From Sphingobacterium rhinopitheci (GTDB lineage: Bacteria > Bacteroidota > Bacteroidia > Sphingobacteriales > Sphingobacteriaceae), in the NCBI RefSeq assembly GCF_022627575.1, contig NZ_JADEYQ010000002.1, forward strand, positions 186,001 to 250,000: a stretch of 64,000 bases of DNA, written 5' to 3'. A model generated the notes under the pieces. It was given only the letters and a program-made list of their open reading frames with translations. It was not told the origin of the DNA and ran no database searches. Each line of letters starts with the position of its first letter. Position 1 is the first letter of the stretch. Both the position numbers and the translations under genes were made by a program. Shown piece by piece: positions 47,875 to 57,324 of the stretch.

Positions 47875-49473
47875 TTATCTAGGATTAGGAGTTAAACCAG
47901 CACTTATCACATCTTGAGGCAACTGCAAAGCCCTACGGGCATCGCGGACTACTAATGTATTATCTGTAACGGTATACCCAGCATTCAAATTACTAACTGT
48001 CGCTGGTGCTTCACGCCTCGTAATCTCTATACCATACCGTTTAACATCAAACCAACGCATACCTGTGAAAAGAAACTGGATTCTTCGTAAGGATAAAATC
48101 GCATGAATCATATTCTCCTGCGTTCCTTGTTCAATAATAAATTCAGGGTTCAAGTGCTTCTTTGGCGTTGGATTTATGGGCTCGAAATAAGCGAATGAAT
48201 TGGCCCAATTATTTACGGACTCCAGCGTCATTACACTTGGATTTACGAGGGTATTATTTTGAGCATGAATATTCATATCTACTAATGCTGCCGTATAATT
48301 TTTTAAATGAATATTAGCTTCTGCTCTATTCAATAAAGCTTCTTCGGAGGTTATTGATGCATATATTGCTTTTCTTAAACCTGTTCCCGCTATGACATCC
48401 GTTGTCGCAAACATATAACCAACCCGTGGCAATAGCACTTTGTTAATGGTAGTACTTGCATAGGTCGATGCTCTAATTCTATAACCTCGAGTAGAAGTCG
48501 TCTGCCCATAGGGCTGCCTTGCAAAAACTGTTTCCATCCTACTAATTGCGCCAGCATGAGCAATACGATTACTCACTGAATAGCCACCAAATACACGTCC
48601 ACTTATAGATGTAGATGTAGATATCAAAAAATTTGCTTTTATAGTGCTAGCGTTATACTCACGTATCAAATTCGCATAAGTAGCTGAAAAAGAAGCAATC
48701 GTCGTGTAATCGCGTAAAGTAGTATTGGGATTGTCACCCAAAGCAATATTTGCGTATTCTATAACTTTCGGCCAATTTTCCATAAATAAAGCAACTCTAG
48801 ATGCAAATGTATAAGCTGCTTCCTTATTAAAATGATATTTACTAACACTAGAATTGGCATATAAAGCATCATCAATCAGAGGCAATCCTTCTTCTAAATC
48901 CTTAAAGATTAAACGGTAAACTTCCGCAACAGTATGACGTGTATATTTTGGATTCAGCGTTGTTTCGCGAGTATCCATATAGGTAATTCCTAAATCTGTA
49001 GAGGAATATTTTTCCGCATAATTATGGGCAAAAATATTCACAAGAATCCAATGACTATATGCGCGAGCCACTAAAGCCTCACCTTTCTCTGCTGATAGCG
49101 ATAGTGGATCACCAGCCTCTTCGATCGCTTCCAATGCCGTATTTGCACTAGAAATTGCACTATAACAGCCAATCCATATACGACCGACATCATCATTATT
49201 TGAATCCTTAGAGTCGTTCCATTTATACAGTTCTTCCACAAAGCGTGAATAATCAGTATAAAAAGGGCCTACATCATCTACATTATCTGAAGAAATTTCT
49301 GTAGCCATTAGGTAGGAATTCGCGGGATAGGCACTTACTAAAATGCGTTTTATTTTGTCGTTGCTATTTAACTCTGCTCTATTATCAGGAAGCTCTTCTA
49401 AATATTTTTCACAAGACAGTAACCCTAGTAGCATGATGAGGGATAGTACTCTATATATAATTAATCTTTTCAT
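47875..49473 (-). CDS. SusD/RagB-family surface lipoprotein, cassette B (pair 6)
   Basis: 532 residues. Lipobox LLGLLSC followed by EKYLEELPDNR. SusD features: GEALVARAYSHWILVNIFAHNY (about 130-152), TSEEALLNRAEANIHLKN, LRRIQFLFTGMRWFDVKRYG and ARRALQLPQDVISAGLTPNPR at the end. It is paralogous to the cassette-A SusD but about 40 residues longer, with an extra segment before the C-terminal signature. It lies 11 bases after its SusC and one base before the zincin gene. Confidence 0.92.
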   Translation of the reverse strand: MKRLIIYRVLSLIMLLGLLSCEKYLEELPDNRAELNSNDKIKRILVSAYPANSYLMATEISSDNVDDVGPFYTDYSRFVEELYKWNDSKDSNNDDVGRIWIGCYSAISSANTALEAIEEAGDPLSLSAEKGEALVARAYSHWILVNIFAHNYAEKYSSTDLGITYMDTRETTLNPKYTRHTVAEVYRLIFKDLEEGLPLIDDALYANSSVSKYHFNKEAAYTFASRVALFMENWPKVIEYANIALGDNPNTTLRDYTTIASFSATYANLIREYNASTIKANFLISTSTSISGRVFGGYSVSNRIAHAGAISRMETVFARQPYGQTTSTRGYRIRASTYASTTINKVLLPRVGYMFATTDVIAGTGLRKAIYASITSEEALLNRAEANIHLKNYTAALVDMNIHAQNNTLVNPSVMTLESVNNWANSFAYFEPINPTPKKHLNPEFIIEQGTQENMIHAILSLRRIQFLFTGMRWFDVKRYGIEITRREAPATVSNLNAGYTVTDNTLVVRDARRALQLPQDVISAGLTPNPR

Positions 49474-49484
49474 AATCGTTTAAT

Positions 49485-52400
49485 TTAAAAGCCTATTTTT
49501 AACGTTAATGTATACTGTCGAGAGATCGGTAGAGCCACACCACCAGAATTTACAAATTCAGGATCTTGGCCATTTAACTTCTTATCAGCATATATCAACC
49601 ATGGATTAATAACATTGAGCCTAAGCCCGAGGTTAGCCATTTTCATTCTCTTCACCACATTATTAGGGACTTCATAGGTCAAAGAGATATCCTTAAGACG
49701 TACAAAATCACCTTTAGCAATCCGCTCCGTTGAATAGTTAAAAGCATTGTAAGCATACCTATACTGACTATCATTACGGATAAATCGAGAATCTAAAATG
49801 ACGGGGAAGTTCGTTATATTTTCATCCCCAGGTAAATTCCACGAATCTGTCAATTCACGAGCAGTAGCATCCAAATCGGTATATCCTGTCTTAAATGCAG
49901 GGTCTAAGCGCACTACATTACCAAATGAATAGGTTATGAAAACATTCAATTTAAAATTTTTATAAGAGAATATATTCCCAAAACTACCTTGATCAGTAGG
50001 TTCTGTTGATCCTTCATAGGTTAAGAAATCCAAATCCGTTCTACTTTGAAAATTAACCCCCGTTATTGTTTCCTCTCCTCCTATGTATCGAAACACAGGC
50101 AATCCATTTTCATTAATCCTACTAAACGGAATAGAAAATAAGGACCGTACAGGATAGCCCTCTAAAGCAAAACCAGTACCTGTAATTAAATCACTAACAC
50201 GGCTCCTATTGATCATCATAGTAACTCTATTTTTTGCTTTCGTATATATAAAATTAGAAACCCAAGAAAAATTATCATTTTTAAGAACTGTACCTGCTAG
50301 GCTAAGTTCAAAACCACTAGAGGTCATCGCAGCAACATTACCAAATTTAATGATCTCACCCCCCAATCCTTGGGTATTAACACTACCGATAAGATCCGAT
50401 TGCTTACGAGAATAGAAATCGGCATCTACAGATATCCTATTGTTTAAGATAGCAACATTCATCCCTACATTGAATTCATGTTTTTTCTCAAATGTAAGCT
50501 CCGAGTTTTCTAAATTAGAAATGCCCAAGCCTGTTTCATTATCTAATGTATTAGGTCGCCAGGGATTAAAACTTCTAATTATAATCTTGGAATTAGTAAT
50601 GCTGGAAGGCCCTCTATCCCCCGTCAAACTATAGGAGGACTTAAAAGCTAGATTACTAATTGCTGTTTCCCAATTTTTAAAAAAGGCCTCTTGACTTACA
50701 GTCCACAATCCGGCTATATTCCATGTAGGTAGCCAACGCGCAGATCGTGAACGCCCCAAACGATTTGTTCCCTCATAACGCACCGTACCATTAACAGTAT
50801 ACCTATTATCGTAGGTATAATTGGCCAATCCATAAAAAGCAGCCTGTCGACTTCTTGTATTACTAACCTCGTAATATTGAAGCCCTTGTTCTTGATTATT
50901 TTTAAACAAACGATAATCTACAAAAGGAATCTCACCCAAGTCATACTGTAAACCCCAGCCTCGAAACCAATTATAATTGCGATCTACAGCATTCAACTCT
51001 GCTCCAGTAAATGCATATATTTTATGAACATCAGCGAATATTTTGTCAAATGCTGCAGTAAAACGAAAATCCCTAGTTAATATTTGATAATCTGTACGAT
51101 TATAGATCCCTCCACTAGGTAGGATGGTACCAGGTACAGCATATTGATCGGAAGGATCTTTATACAGCAATGGGTTACTATCCCGTACAAATGTAGTTGG
51201 CATCGCACGATAGGCTAAAGCCTGATTAGACTGATCCTTTATATAATGTTGCTGTCCAGACTGTTGAAACCGAGATGCCCCCATAAGACTTAATTCCAAT
51301 GGCTTTATAGGTTTCCATTTCAATTCACCTTGAAATTTTATTTCTGCAACATTTAAATTTATATAATTGTTATCCAACTCCTTGAAGATATTAAACGGAG
51401 CATAATTGCGTGTATAAAATTCAGTAGCATCTAATGTCCTTGAGCTATTCAAGGCATAGGAATACGGATTTATATCAAAATCACGTTTTACTTCTTGGCG
51501 TACTCTATCTACACTTTGAGTCAATGTACCTGGCGCTTCTTGATTACGATAGGAGCCATTAGTTCTCATATTCAAAGTCAGGTTATCAAATAATTTAAAA
51601 GAGGAATTAAAATTCCCTGTATATCTTTTAACAGCAGATTTTTTAGACCAACCATCGTCAAATACACCACTTATAGAAGTGTAATATTGTGCACGATCAG
51701 TACCTGAAGATAAACTTACAGAGTGATTTTGCATTACCGTCCTGCTAAACAATTGATCAAACCAATCTGTATTTCGATATTCAGCTTGACGTAAATACAC
51801 ATTTCTCGCTTCAGGAGAATTTTCCAAAGTACCGTTTTTAATCAACTCGTACATCTTACCATAAACACCTGATTCTGACCTATTAGCAACATTAGCCATA
51901 GTCAACCAACCCCTTTGCTCCAATACTTGATAAAAAGCCATCTGCTCTTGAGAATTCATAATATTGAAATTGGAATAGGAAGGGATATCTCTCATCGTAA
52001 ATTCACCTACATAATTAGCTGTACTTCGCCCTGAGTATCCTTTTTTCGTCGTTATCACGATTACACCACCATTGGCTCTAGCGCCATAAATGGAAGTTGC
52101 AGAGCCATCCTTCAAAACCGTAAACGACTCAATATCATTCGCATTCAAACCCGCAACCGCCGAGCTAATTAATGTCAAAGCATCACCTGAGGATAAAGCA
52201 TCAGATGAAACATCTGCAACATCCTCCATAATAACCCCATCAATCACCCACAATGGCTTAGAATTTCCATATATTGATGTTGCGCCACGAATTCTTATTT
52301 TTGGTGCCGTACCAAATGTTCCGGATTGATTTTGCACTGTAACCCCAGCGACACGCCCCTCTAAAGACCGCGAAGGATCAGGCAATCCACCTAACTCAAT

Positions 52401-52787
52401 ATCTTTCATCTCTACCCGAGAAGTAGCCCCCGTAAAAGTTCTCTTATCTATTTGGGCGCCAATACCCATAACCACCACTTCATCAATTTCACTCTGTATA
52501 GGATTTAAAAAAACATTCAATAAATCAGGGGATGCTATTACTCGCTCACTGTCTATATAACCTACCGATTTAAACAATAACGTATTTCCAATCGATGCAT
52601 TAATAGAAAAAGAACCATTTAGCTCCGAAATATGTCTAATATTTGTTCCTTTGATAGAAATCGTTACGCCAGATAACGGAAGTCCATTAGCATCATAAAC
52701 TTTACCTTTAATTTCTACCTGAGCATATAATACAGTCATGGACATGCATAAGCAGATGATAAAAGGTATAATTATTTTCTCTCTCAT
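49485..52787 (-). CDS. SusC/RagA-family TonB-dependent importer, cassette B (pair 6)
   Basis: 1100 residues from ATG 52787 (MREKIIIPFIICLCMSMTVLYAQ, a proper signal peptide); a longer frame to 52847 exists but adds nothing typical. CarboxypepD_reg-like domain (KGKVYDANGLPLSGVTISIKG), TonB-box-like EIDEVVVMGIG, plug with FGTAPKIRIRGATSIYGNSK and PLWVIDGVIMEDV, and a barrel ending NPWLIYADKKLNGQDPEFVN then a final IGF. It is the paralogue of the cassette-A SusC at 39323 (shared SGDALTLISSAVAGLN-type insertion and C-terminus). The two are on the same strand, on either side of trpEGC. Confidence 0.94.
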   Translation of the reverse strand: MREKIIIPFIICLCMSMTVLYAQVEIKGKVYDANGLPLSGVTISIKGTNIRHISELNGSFSINASIGNTLLFKSVGYIDSERVIASPDLLNVFLNPIQSEIDEVVVMGIGAQIDKRTFTGATSRVEMKDIELGGLPDPSRSLEGRVAGVTVQNQSGTFGTAPKIRIRGATSIYGNSKPLWVIDGVIMEDVADVSSDALSSGDALTLISSAVAGLNANDIESFTVLKDGSATSIYGARANGGVIVITTKKGYSGRSTANYVGEFTMRDIPSYSNFNIMNSQEQMAFYQVLEQRGWLTMANVANRSESGVYGKMYELIKNGTLENSPEARNVYLRQAEYRNTDWFDQLFSRTVMQNHSVSLSSGTDRAQYYTSISGVFDDGWSKKSAVKRYTGNFNSSFKLFDNLTLNMRTNGSYRNQEAPGTLTQSVDRVRQEVKRDFDINPYSYALNSSRTLDATEFYTRNYAPFNIFKELDNNYINLNVAEIKFQGELKWKPIKPLELSLMGASRFQQSGQQHYIKDQSNQALAYRAMPTTFVRDSNPLLYKDPSDQYAVPGTILPSGGIYNRTDYQILTRDFRFTAAFDKIFADVHKIYAFTGAELNAVDRNYNWFRGWGLQYDLGEIPFVDYRLFKNNQEQGLQYYEVSNTRSRQAAFYGLANYTYDNRYTVNGTVRYEGTNRLGRSRSARWLPTWNIAGLWTVSQEAFFKNWETAISNLAFKSSYSLTGDRGPSSITNSKIIIRSFNPWRPNTLDNETGLGISNLENSELTFEKKHEFNVGMNVAILNNRISVDADFYSRKQSDLIGSVNTQGLGGEIIKFGNVAAMTSSGFELSLAGTVLKNDNFSWVSNFIYTKAKNRVTMMINRSRVSDLITGTGFALEGYPVRSLFSIPFSRINENGLPVFRYIGGEETITGVNFQSRTDLDFLTYEGSTEPTDQGSFGNIFSYKNFKLNVFITYSFGNVVRLDPAFKTGYTDLDATARELTDSWNLPGDENITNFPVILDSRFIRNDSQYRYAYNAFNYSTERIAKGDFVRLKDISLTYEVPNNVVKRMKMANLGLRLNVINPWLIYADKKLNGQDPEFVNSGGVALPISRQYTLTLKIGF

Positions 52788-53095
52788 ATATGATATAATT
52801 AGTGTAGTCAAAATGGCATGAACAAAACTTAAGTGAAATAAAAACACCTTAAAGGATAAAGCGAGAAATATACATGAACAAAATAGACAACATGTACATT
52901 TATAAGATATTTATATTCATAAAGGTTAATTTTACAAAACCGAAGCACAAATATGGGAAAATAAATTAACCTATTCAAATAAAAAGTTAACACAGCATTA
53001 ATTTCACCCATTTCTAAGCAATGTCGTTAGTATAACACGCAGCAATGCTTTGTTCATTCTCCTGTAGAGATAAAAACTATGAAAAAAATTTTCCG
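52788..53095. other. Divergent spacer between cassette-B susC and dusB
   Basis: 308 AT-rich bases. No coding frame is convincing; the 60-codon minus-strand frame at 52829-53011 is Leu/Tyr/Phe-rich by base composition and overlaps the region where a promoter for the cassette-B operon is expected. I found no consensus box for that operon. Confidence 0.5.
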
Positions 53096-53103
53096 TACTT
53101 TTG
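53096..53103 (+). promoter_or_regulatory. -7 box of dusB
   Basis: TACTTTTG matches TAnnTTTG and lies 8 bases before the ATG at 53112. It lies inside the longer reading frame starting at 53079, so it argues for the later start. Confidence 0.55.
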
Positions 53104-53111
53104 CAGTAATT

Positions 53112-54107
53112 ATGTCTGTAAAAATTGGTGAAAATATTGATTTAGGGGAGTTCCCTTTATTACTAGCTCCTATGGAAGATGTATCTGATCCTCCATTCCG
53201 TTATGTATGTAAGCAAAATGGAGTTGATTTGATGTACACAGAATTTATTTCTTCTGAGGGATTGATTCGTGATGCAGCAAAGTCCTTGCAAAAATTAGAT
53301 ATCTTCGAATACGAAAGACCCATCGGAATACAAATATTCGGTGGTGACATTGAGAGTATGCGTCAATCATCAGAAATATGCTCTGCCGCAAAACCCGATT
53401 TAATAGATATCAACTATGGCTGTCCTGTTAAAAAAGTAGTATGCAAAGGCGCCGGGTCTTCCTTACTACAAGATATCGATAAGATGGTTGCTATGACTAA
53501 AGCGGTCGTAGAAGCGACCAACCTACCGGTTACTGTTAAAACAAGACTAGGATGGGATGATAATACCAAGAATGTATATGAAGTAGCTGAACGCTTACAA
53601 GACGCAGGTATTAAAGCACTTGCGATACATGGACGTACGAGAGCACAACTATACAAAGGTCAGGCTGACTGGAGCATGATCCGCGACGTAAAGCAAAATC
53701 CACGTATCAAGATTCCTATTTTTGGAAATGGCGATGTAGATTCTGTCGATAAAGCTGCCGCATGGCGACAAGAATACCAAGTAGACGGCATCATGATTGG
53801 CCGTGCAGCAATTGGTTACCCTTGGATTTTTAGAGAAATTAAACACTTTTTCGCCACAGGAGAGCGTCTCGCCGGACCTACAATAGCAGAGCGTGTAGAT
53901 GTTTGTAAAACACACCTTATCAAATCTATTGAATGGAAAGGTGATAAAACTGGTGTTTTTGAGATGCGCAGACATTATGCCAACTACTTCAAAGGAATTC
54001 CCAACTTCAAAGAAAATAGAATGAAGCTTGTAGGATTAAACAATTATGAAGACATCCTCGAAGTATTAGAAGATATAAAACACTCCTTCGTGGAGGAATT
54101 AACTTAA
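53112..54107 (+). CDS. dusB: tRNA-dihydrouridine synthase (DusB-type)
   Basis: 331 residues from ATG 53112 (MSVKIGENIDLGEFPLLLAP). The enzyme reduces uridines in the tRNA D-loop using FMN and NADPH. Signature parts are LLLAPMEDVSDPPFRYVCKQ, DINYGCPVKKVVCKGAGSSL (catalytic Cys in VCKGAGS), VTVKTRLGWDD, LAIHGRTRAQLYKGQADW, IFGNGDVDS and IGRAAIGYPWIFREIKHFF. The N-terminal alternative MKKIFRTFAVI is excluded by the promoter position. It is a single-gene unit, ended by the hairpin at 54109. Confidence 0.93.
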   Translation: MSVKIGENIDLGEFPLLLAPMEDVSDPPFRYVCKQNGVDLMYTEFISSEGLIRDAAKSLQKLDIFEYERPIGIQIFGGDIESMRQSSEICSAAKPDLIDINYGCPVKKVVCKGAGSSLLQDIDKMVAMTKAVVEATNLPVTVKTRLGWDDNTKNVYEVAERLQDAGIKALAIHGRTRAQLYKGQADWSMIRDVKQNPRIKIPIFGNGDVDSVDKAAAWRQEYQVDGIMIGRAAIGYPWIFREIKHFFATGERLAGPTIAERVDVCKTHLIKSIEWKGDKTGVFEMRRHYANYFKGIPNFKENRMKLVGLNNYEDILEVLEDIKHSFVEELT

Positions 54108-54108
54108 T

Positions 54109-54143
54109 AAAAAATGCGACCTTTTCGAGGGTCGCATTTTTTA
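54109..54143. terminator. Bidirectional hairpin terminator
   Basis: AAAATGCGACC pairs with GGTCGCATTTT around TTTTCGAG, with T-tracts on both strands; it separates the convergent dusB and flippase genes. Confidence 0.87.
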
Positions 54144-54152
54144 TTATCTAGA

Positions 54153-55664
54153 CTATTGTCTTTTCAAAATTCGCATCACTTCATTCTTTTCTTTATAAAA
54201 CACCAAGACAAGAAATGCTATAAATAAAGCATTACCAATCCAAGCATTCATATCAAAGACATAAAATATCAATCCCGATATAATCACTCCTACAAACAAA
54301 TAACTTAAATTCTTAGCTACATGATATGGAATAGGATAATTCTTCTGTCCCCATATAAAAGACAATAATACCATCACTAGATAGGCTGCGGTGGTAGAAA
54401 GTGCCGCACCAACGTAAGAATAGCTAGGAATAAACAACAAATTGAAGATGATAGTTAGGATGGCCCCTATTCCTGAGATATACAAAGCATAACGCGTTTG
54501 ATCAGACAACTTATACCATACTGTTAAGTTCATATAAATCCCCAAAAGGACATTATTGAGCAATAAAACAGGAAGAATATACAAGCCAGCCCAATAAGCA
54601 TCTTGATTAACTCCTTTTCCAGCGATAAAATATTTCAACCAATCTATATTAGCACTTATCCCGACCATCACTACAACCATGATAATGATAAAATAATCCA
54701 TTATCATCGCGTAGGTCTTCCCTGCATTTTTGTCCTTAGCATTGGAAAAAAAGAAAGGCTCCACGCCTAAACGAAATGCCGTAACGAAAAGATTAAGAAA
54801 CACAGCTAACTTTGCTACAGCACCATATATTCCCAATTCCATTTCGCCTACTTTGCCAGGGATCAATCGTGGAAACATCATTTTATCCAAATGCTCATTA
54901 ATAATAAAAGATATATTGGCTACAAAAATAGGCAAGCTATAAGCCAACATTGCCTTCATCAGCTTCTTATCTACAGAAAGTCTAAATTTTAATAATTGGG
55001 GTACCAATAATATAAGTGTCACCAAGCTAGCGATAAGATTGGCAATAAACACATTACCTAACCAACCTTCACGAAACCAACCCGCAGCGAAATGTGACCA
55101 AAACTGGTATCTCTCTATCAAGGATGGCAGCCAAAACAATAAAAATAGATTTGTAAAAACAAGTACAAAGATATTAACAAGCTTCACAAAACTATACCGA
55201 ATAGGCCTTCCTTCGGCCCTCAATTTCACAAAAGGCACGACAGATAAAGCATCTGCCGATAAGATGACAGCAAAATACTTAACAAAAGAAATATATTCAG
55301 AAAGATCAGTAGTAGCCTCCCCCTGCGCTAACCATAATGCGATAGGATCTAAAAATAAAAATACAGTTACCAGGAATAATATCGTTGTGAACAGGGTAAC
55401 GACAAAACTATTATTAGCGACTTTGCTCTTATCCTGAGGATCTACTTTATTTAAATACCTAAAATAAGTAGTTTCCATACCAAATGCTAGGAGTGCATTG
55501 ATCAGTGCAGCATACGAGTAAACATTAGTGAAAACACCATAAACAGAGGTGTTTGTAAAACTACGTGTATAGATTGGGGTCATTACGAACCCAATCATAC
55601 GTGTAACTACAGTCGTAAAACCATAGATAATAGTATCGCTGATTAATTTTTTAATTTTAGACAC
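54153..55664 (-). CDS. Polysaccharide/lipid flippase (oligosaccharide flippase, MOP superfamily)
   Basis: 503 residues with about 14 predicted transmembrane helices. The start SKIKKLISDTIIYGFTTVVT then RMIGFVMTPIYTRSFTNTSV resembles Wzx/RfbX-type exporters and related oligosaccharide flippases. Arg/Lys residues among the helices (for example RYLNK and FRLGVEPFF) are typical. It probably moves a lipid-linked sugar across the inner membrane. No glycosyltransferases sit next to it; it is the last gene of amidohydrolase-acyP-flippase and lies 8 bases after acyP. The cargo is unknown. Confidence 0.85.
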   Translation of the reverse strand: MSKIKKLISDTIIYGFTTVVTRMIGFVMTPIYTRSFTNTSVYGVFTNVYSYAALINALLAFGMETTYFRYLNKVDPQDKSKVANNSFVVTLFTTILFLVTVFLFLDPIALWLAQGEATTDLSEYISFVKYFAVILSADALSVVPFVKLRAEGRPIRYSFVKLVNIFVLVFTNLFLLFWLPSLIERYQFWSHFAAGWFREGWLGNVFIANLIASLVTLILLVPQLLKFRLSVDKKLMKAMLAYSLPIFVANISFIINEHLDKMMFPRLIPGKVGEMELGIYGAVAKLAVFLNLFVTAFRLGVEPFFFSNAKDKNAGKTYAMIMDYFIIIMVVVMVGISANIDWLKYFIAGKGVNQDAYWAGLYILPVLLLNNVLLGIYMNLTVWYKLSDQTRYALYISGIGAILTIIFNLLFIPSYSYVGAALSTTAAYLVMVLLSFIWGQKNYPIPYHVAKNLSYLFVGVIISGLIFYVFDMNAWIGNALFIAFLVLVFYKEKNEVMRILKRQ

Positions 55665-55672
55665 GTAGGCAA

Positions 55673-55954
55673 TTATTTTAGTCGTTTTAAAACTTCAAAA
55701 TTTTTAAAGTTTTTCATTTCGTTAGATTTCTGAACCTCAAGGCCACTGACTTCAGCACGATCAGGTCCTTGCTCACAAAACTCGACTAAGGATGCTAAAG
55801 CAAAATCATTGCCTTCGGCTTCCATATAAAGAGAGCCATCGGGTTGGTTTATCACAAACCCCTTCACTCCAAGTTGATCCGCTACCGCCTTTGTAGTAGC
55901 TCTAAACGAAACCTTCTGTACTTTGCCTCGTACCAATATATTCCAATGATTCAT
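55673..55954 (-). CDS. acyP: Acylphosphatase
   Basis: 93 residues, the normal family length. It hydrolyses acyl phosphates such as carbamoyl phosphate. The catalytic Arg sits in ILVRGKVQKVSFRATTKAVA (usual consensus GxVQGVxFR) and the Asn in GFVINQPDGSLYMEAEGN (usual V-x-N-x-x-D-G). VQKVSFR instead of VQGVxFR is a small deviation in the phosphate-binding loop. It lies 27 bases after the amidohydrolase gene and 8 bases before the flippase gene; the three share a transcript but have no obvious functional link. Confidence 0.9.
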   Translation of the reverse strand: MNHWNILVRGKVQKVSFRATTKAVADQLGVKGFVINQPDGSLYMEAEGNDFALASLVEFCEQGPDRAEVSGLEVQKSNEMKNFKNFEVLKRLK

Positions 55955-55981
55955 TGAAACAAATGTAAGGAATAATTACAT

Positions 55982-57157
55982 TTAGACAATACGTTCTACT
56001 TCAACATTTTCGTTGATTTTCAACATAGTCATGCCTTTCAACAATACCAATCCCGGTTTTTTGCCTACTTCCAAGGAACCTAACTCAGCATCTAAGCCCA
56101 AAGCTTTAGCACCATTAAGGGTTGCCCATTTGATGGTAGTTATAAAATCAAGATCTTTGAATTGAGCATGTATTACTTTCAATTCATCAAGTATACTCAA
56201 GGTATCATTGGAAGCAAAGCTATCCGTACCTATCGCTATATTGTCTAAGTGCTCTGATAATATATTTATTTTAGGAAGAGTTCCCTCAATATAAAGATTT
56301 GCTTTTGGACAAAGACACATTACAACATCTCTCCCCATTCGATTAATAAAATCCAAGTCTTTAAGAGACGTAAATGTATTATGCACCAAAATACATTTAT
56401 TATTTAATGGTAAATACGAAAGGTATGATTGTATAGAATTTCTAGCTTGTGCTTTAAAAAAGTCTAAATTCAACCCCATTCTATCGTAGAAATCTATAAA
56501 ATCACCTGTTTTATAACGGAAGAACTTATTCTCTTCTTCACTTTCTTGATTGTGAATAGAGATAATATTATTATCTGTGGTAGATTTTTTTAAATATTTA
56601 AATATTGCTTTAGAGCACGAGTAAGGTGCGTGAGGTGTAATAGATGAATGTTGACTATCAAAATAAAATTCTATTTCTTTAGCATTATCAATTTTTGCTA
56701 CAGCATCCTCATCCTTAAAACCAATAATTTCTACAAAAGTGTGGTATTTAATTTTACTTTCAGATTTAATAGTTGCCGAAACGGCAGAATTAACATGATC
56801 ACCAACCGCTTGAATACCATTATTAAACATCAAGGTATCAGCTGCAAACATTGCTTGGTTAACATCATCAGGATTTGTAGGCGTACGATTATTAAGTACT
56901 TCACCAATAAAATTTACTAAGCCTGTTTCTTTAGCTATAAGGCCTTTCATGTGAGAAAGTTCTAAATGACAATGTGTATTGATAAACCCAGGAATCAACA
57001 CGCCATCTAAGACTTCAATTTCCACATCCTTCGGCGCAGACAAAACATCATATACACCACAAATACTTCCATCATCATCAATTGCAATCACTCCGTTTTT
57101 AATTGGGTACGAAGAGACTGGAATAATATATTCAGCCGAAAAATAACGCATCATCAT
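55982..57157 (-). CDS. Amidohydrolase-family metalloenzyme (deaminase-like)
   Basis: About 391 residues from one of three adjacent ATGs (57151-57157; I use 57157). The frame runs on to 57226, but MMMRYFSAEYIIPVSSYPIK is the natural start. The family metal ligands are visible: PGFINTHCHLELSHMKG (HxH), SITPHAPYSCSKAIF (His), ISIHNQESEEENKFF (His then Glu) and IAIGTDSFASNDTLSIL (Asp), with VLVHNTFTS before it. This is the SsnA/TRZ/aminodeoxyfutalosine-deaminase group; several members deaminate purine-like substrates. Which substrate applies cannot be decided here. It is first in a three-gene unit with acyP and the flippase. Confidence 0.85.
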   Translation of the reverse strand: MMMRYFSAEYIIPVSSYPIKNGVIAIDDDGSICGVYDVLSAPKDVEIEVLDGVLIPGFINTHCHLELSHMKGLIAKETGLVNFIGEVLNNRTPTNPDDVNQAMFAADTLMFNNGIQAVGDHVNSAVSATIKSESKIKYHTFVEIIGFKDEDAVAKIDNAKEIEFYFDSQHSSITPHAPYSCSKAIFKYLKKSTTDNNIISIHNQESEEENKFFRYKTGDFIDFYDRMGLNLDFFKAQARNSIQSYLSYLPLNNKCILVHNTFTSLKDLDFINRMGRDVVMCLCPKANLYIEGTLPKINILSEHLDNIAIGTDSFASNDTLSILDELKVIHAQFKDLDFITTIKWATLNGAKALGLDAELGSLEVGKKPGLVLLKGMTMLKINENVEVERIV

Positions 57158-57312
57158 TAAAAAAATCTTGTTAGTGTGTGTGTTATTAGAGTTAATAGTG
57201 TCTCTAATAAATAAATTCTTATCCAATTAACTAAAAAAAGTAATCAGAACAATTATTATCGACAAGGTAAGAATAAAAAATATAATAATTAAAAAAGTTA
57301 AAAATAAAATAA

Positions 57313-57320
57313 TATGTTTG
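57313..57320 (+). promoter_or_regulatory. -7 box upstream of the TPP riboswitch
   Basis: TATGTTTG matches TAnnTTTG. It lies about ten bases before the riboswitch core, so the aptamer would be at the very 5' end of the RNA. Confidence 0.55.
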
Positions 57321-57324
57321 TGTA

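Noticed and set aside
52829..53011. 60-codon minus-strand frame upstream of cassette-B susC
   Set aside because: Composition follows the AT-rich base content and it overlaps the expected promoter region; no domain or start context supports it.
53079..53111. Longer dusB start at 53079
   Set aside because: A TACTTTTG promoter box lies inside this extension and MKKIFRTFAVI is not part of the Dus fold; ATG 53112 is preferred.
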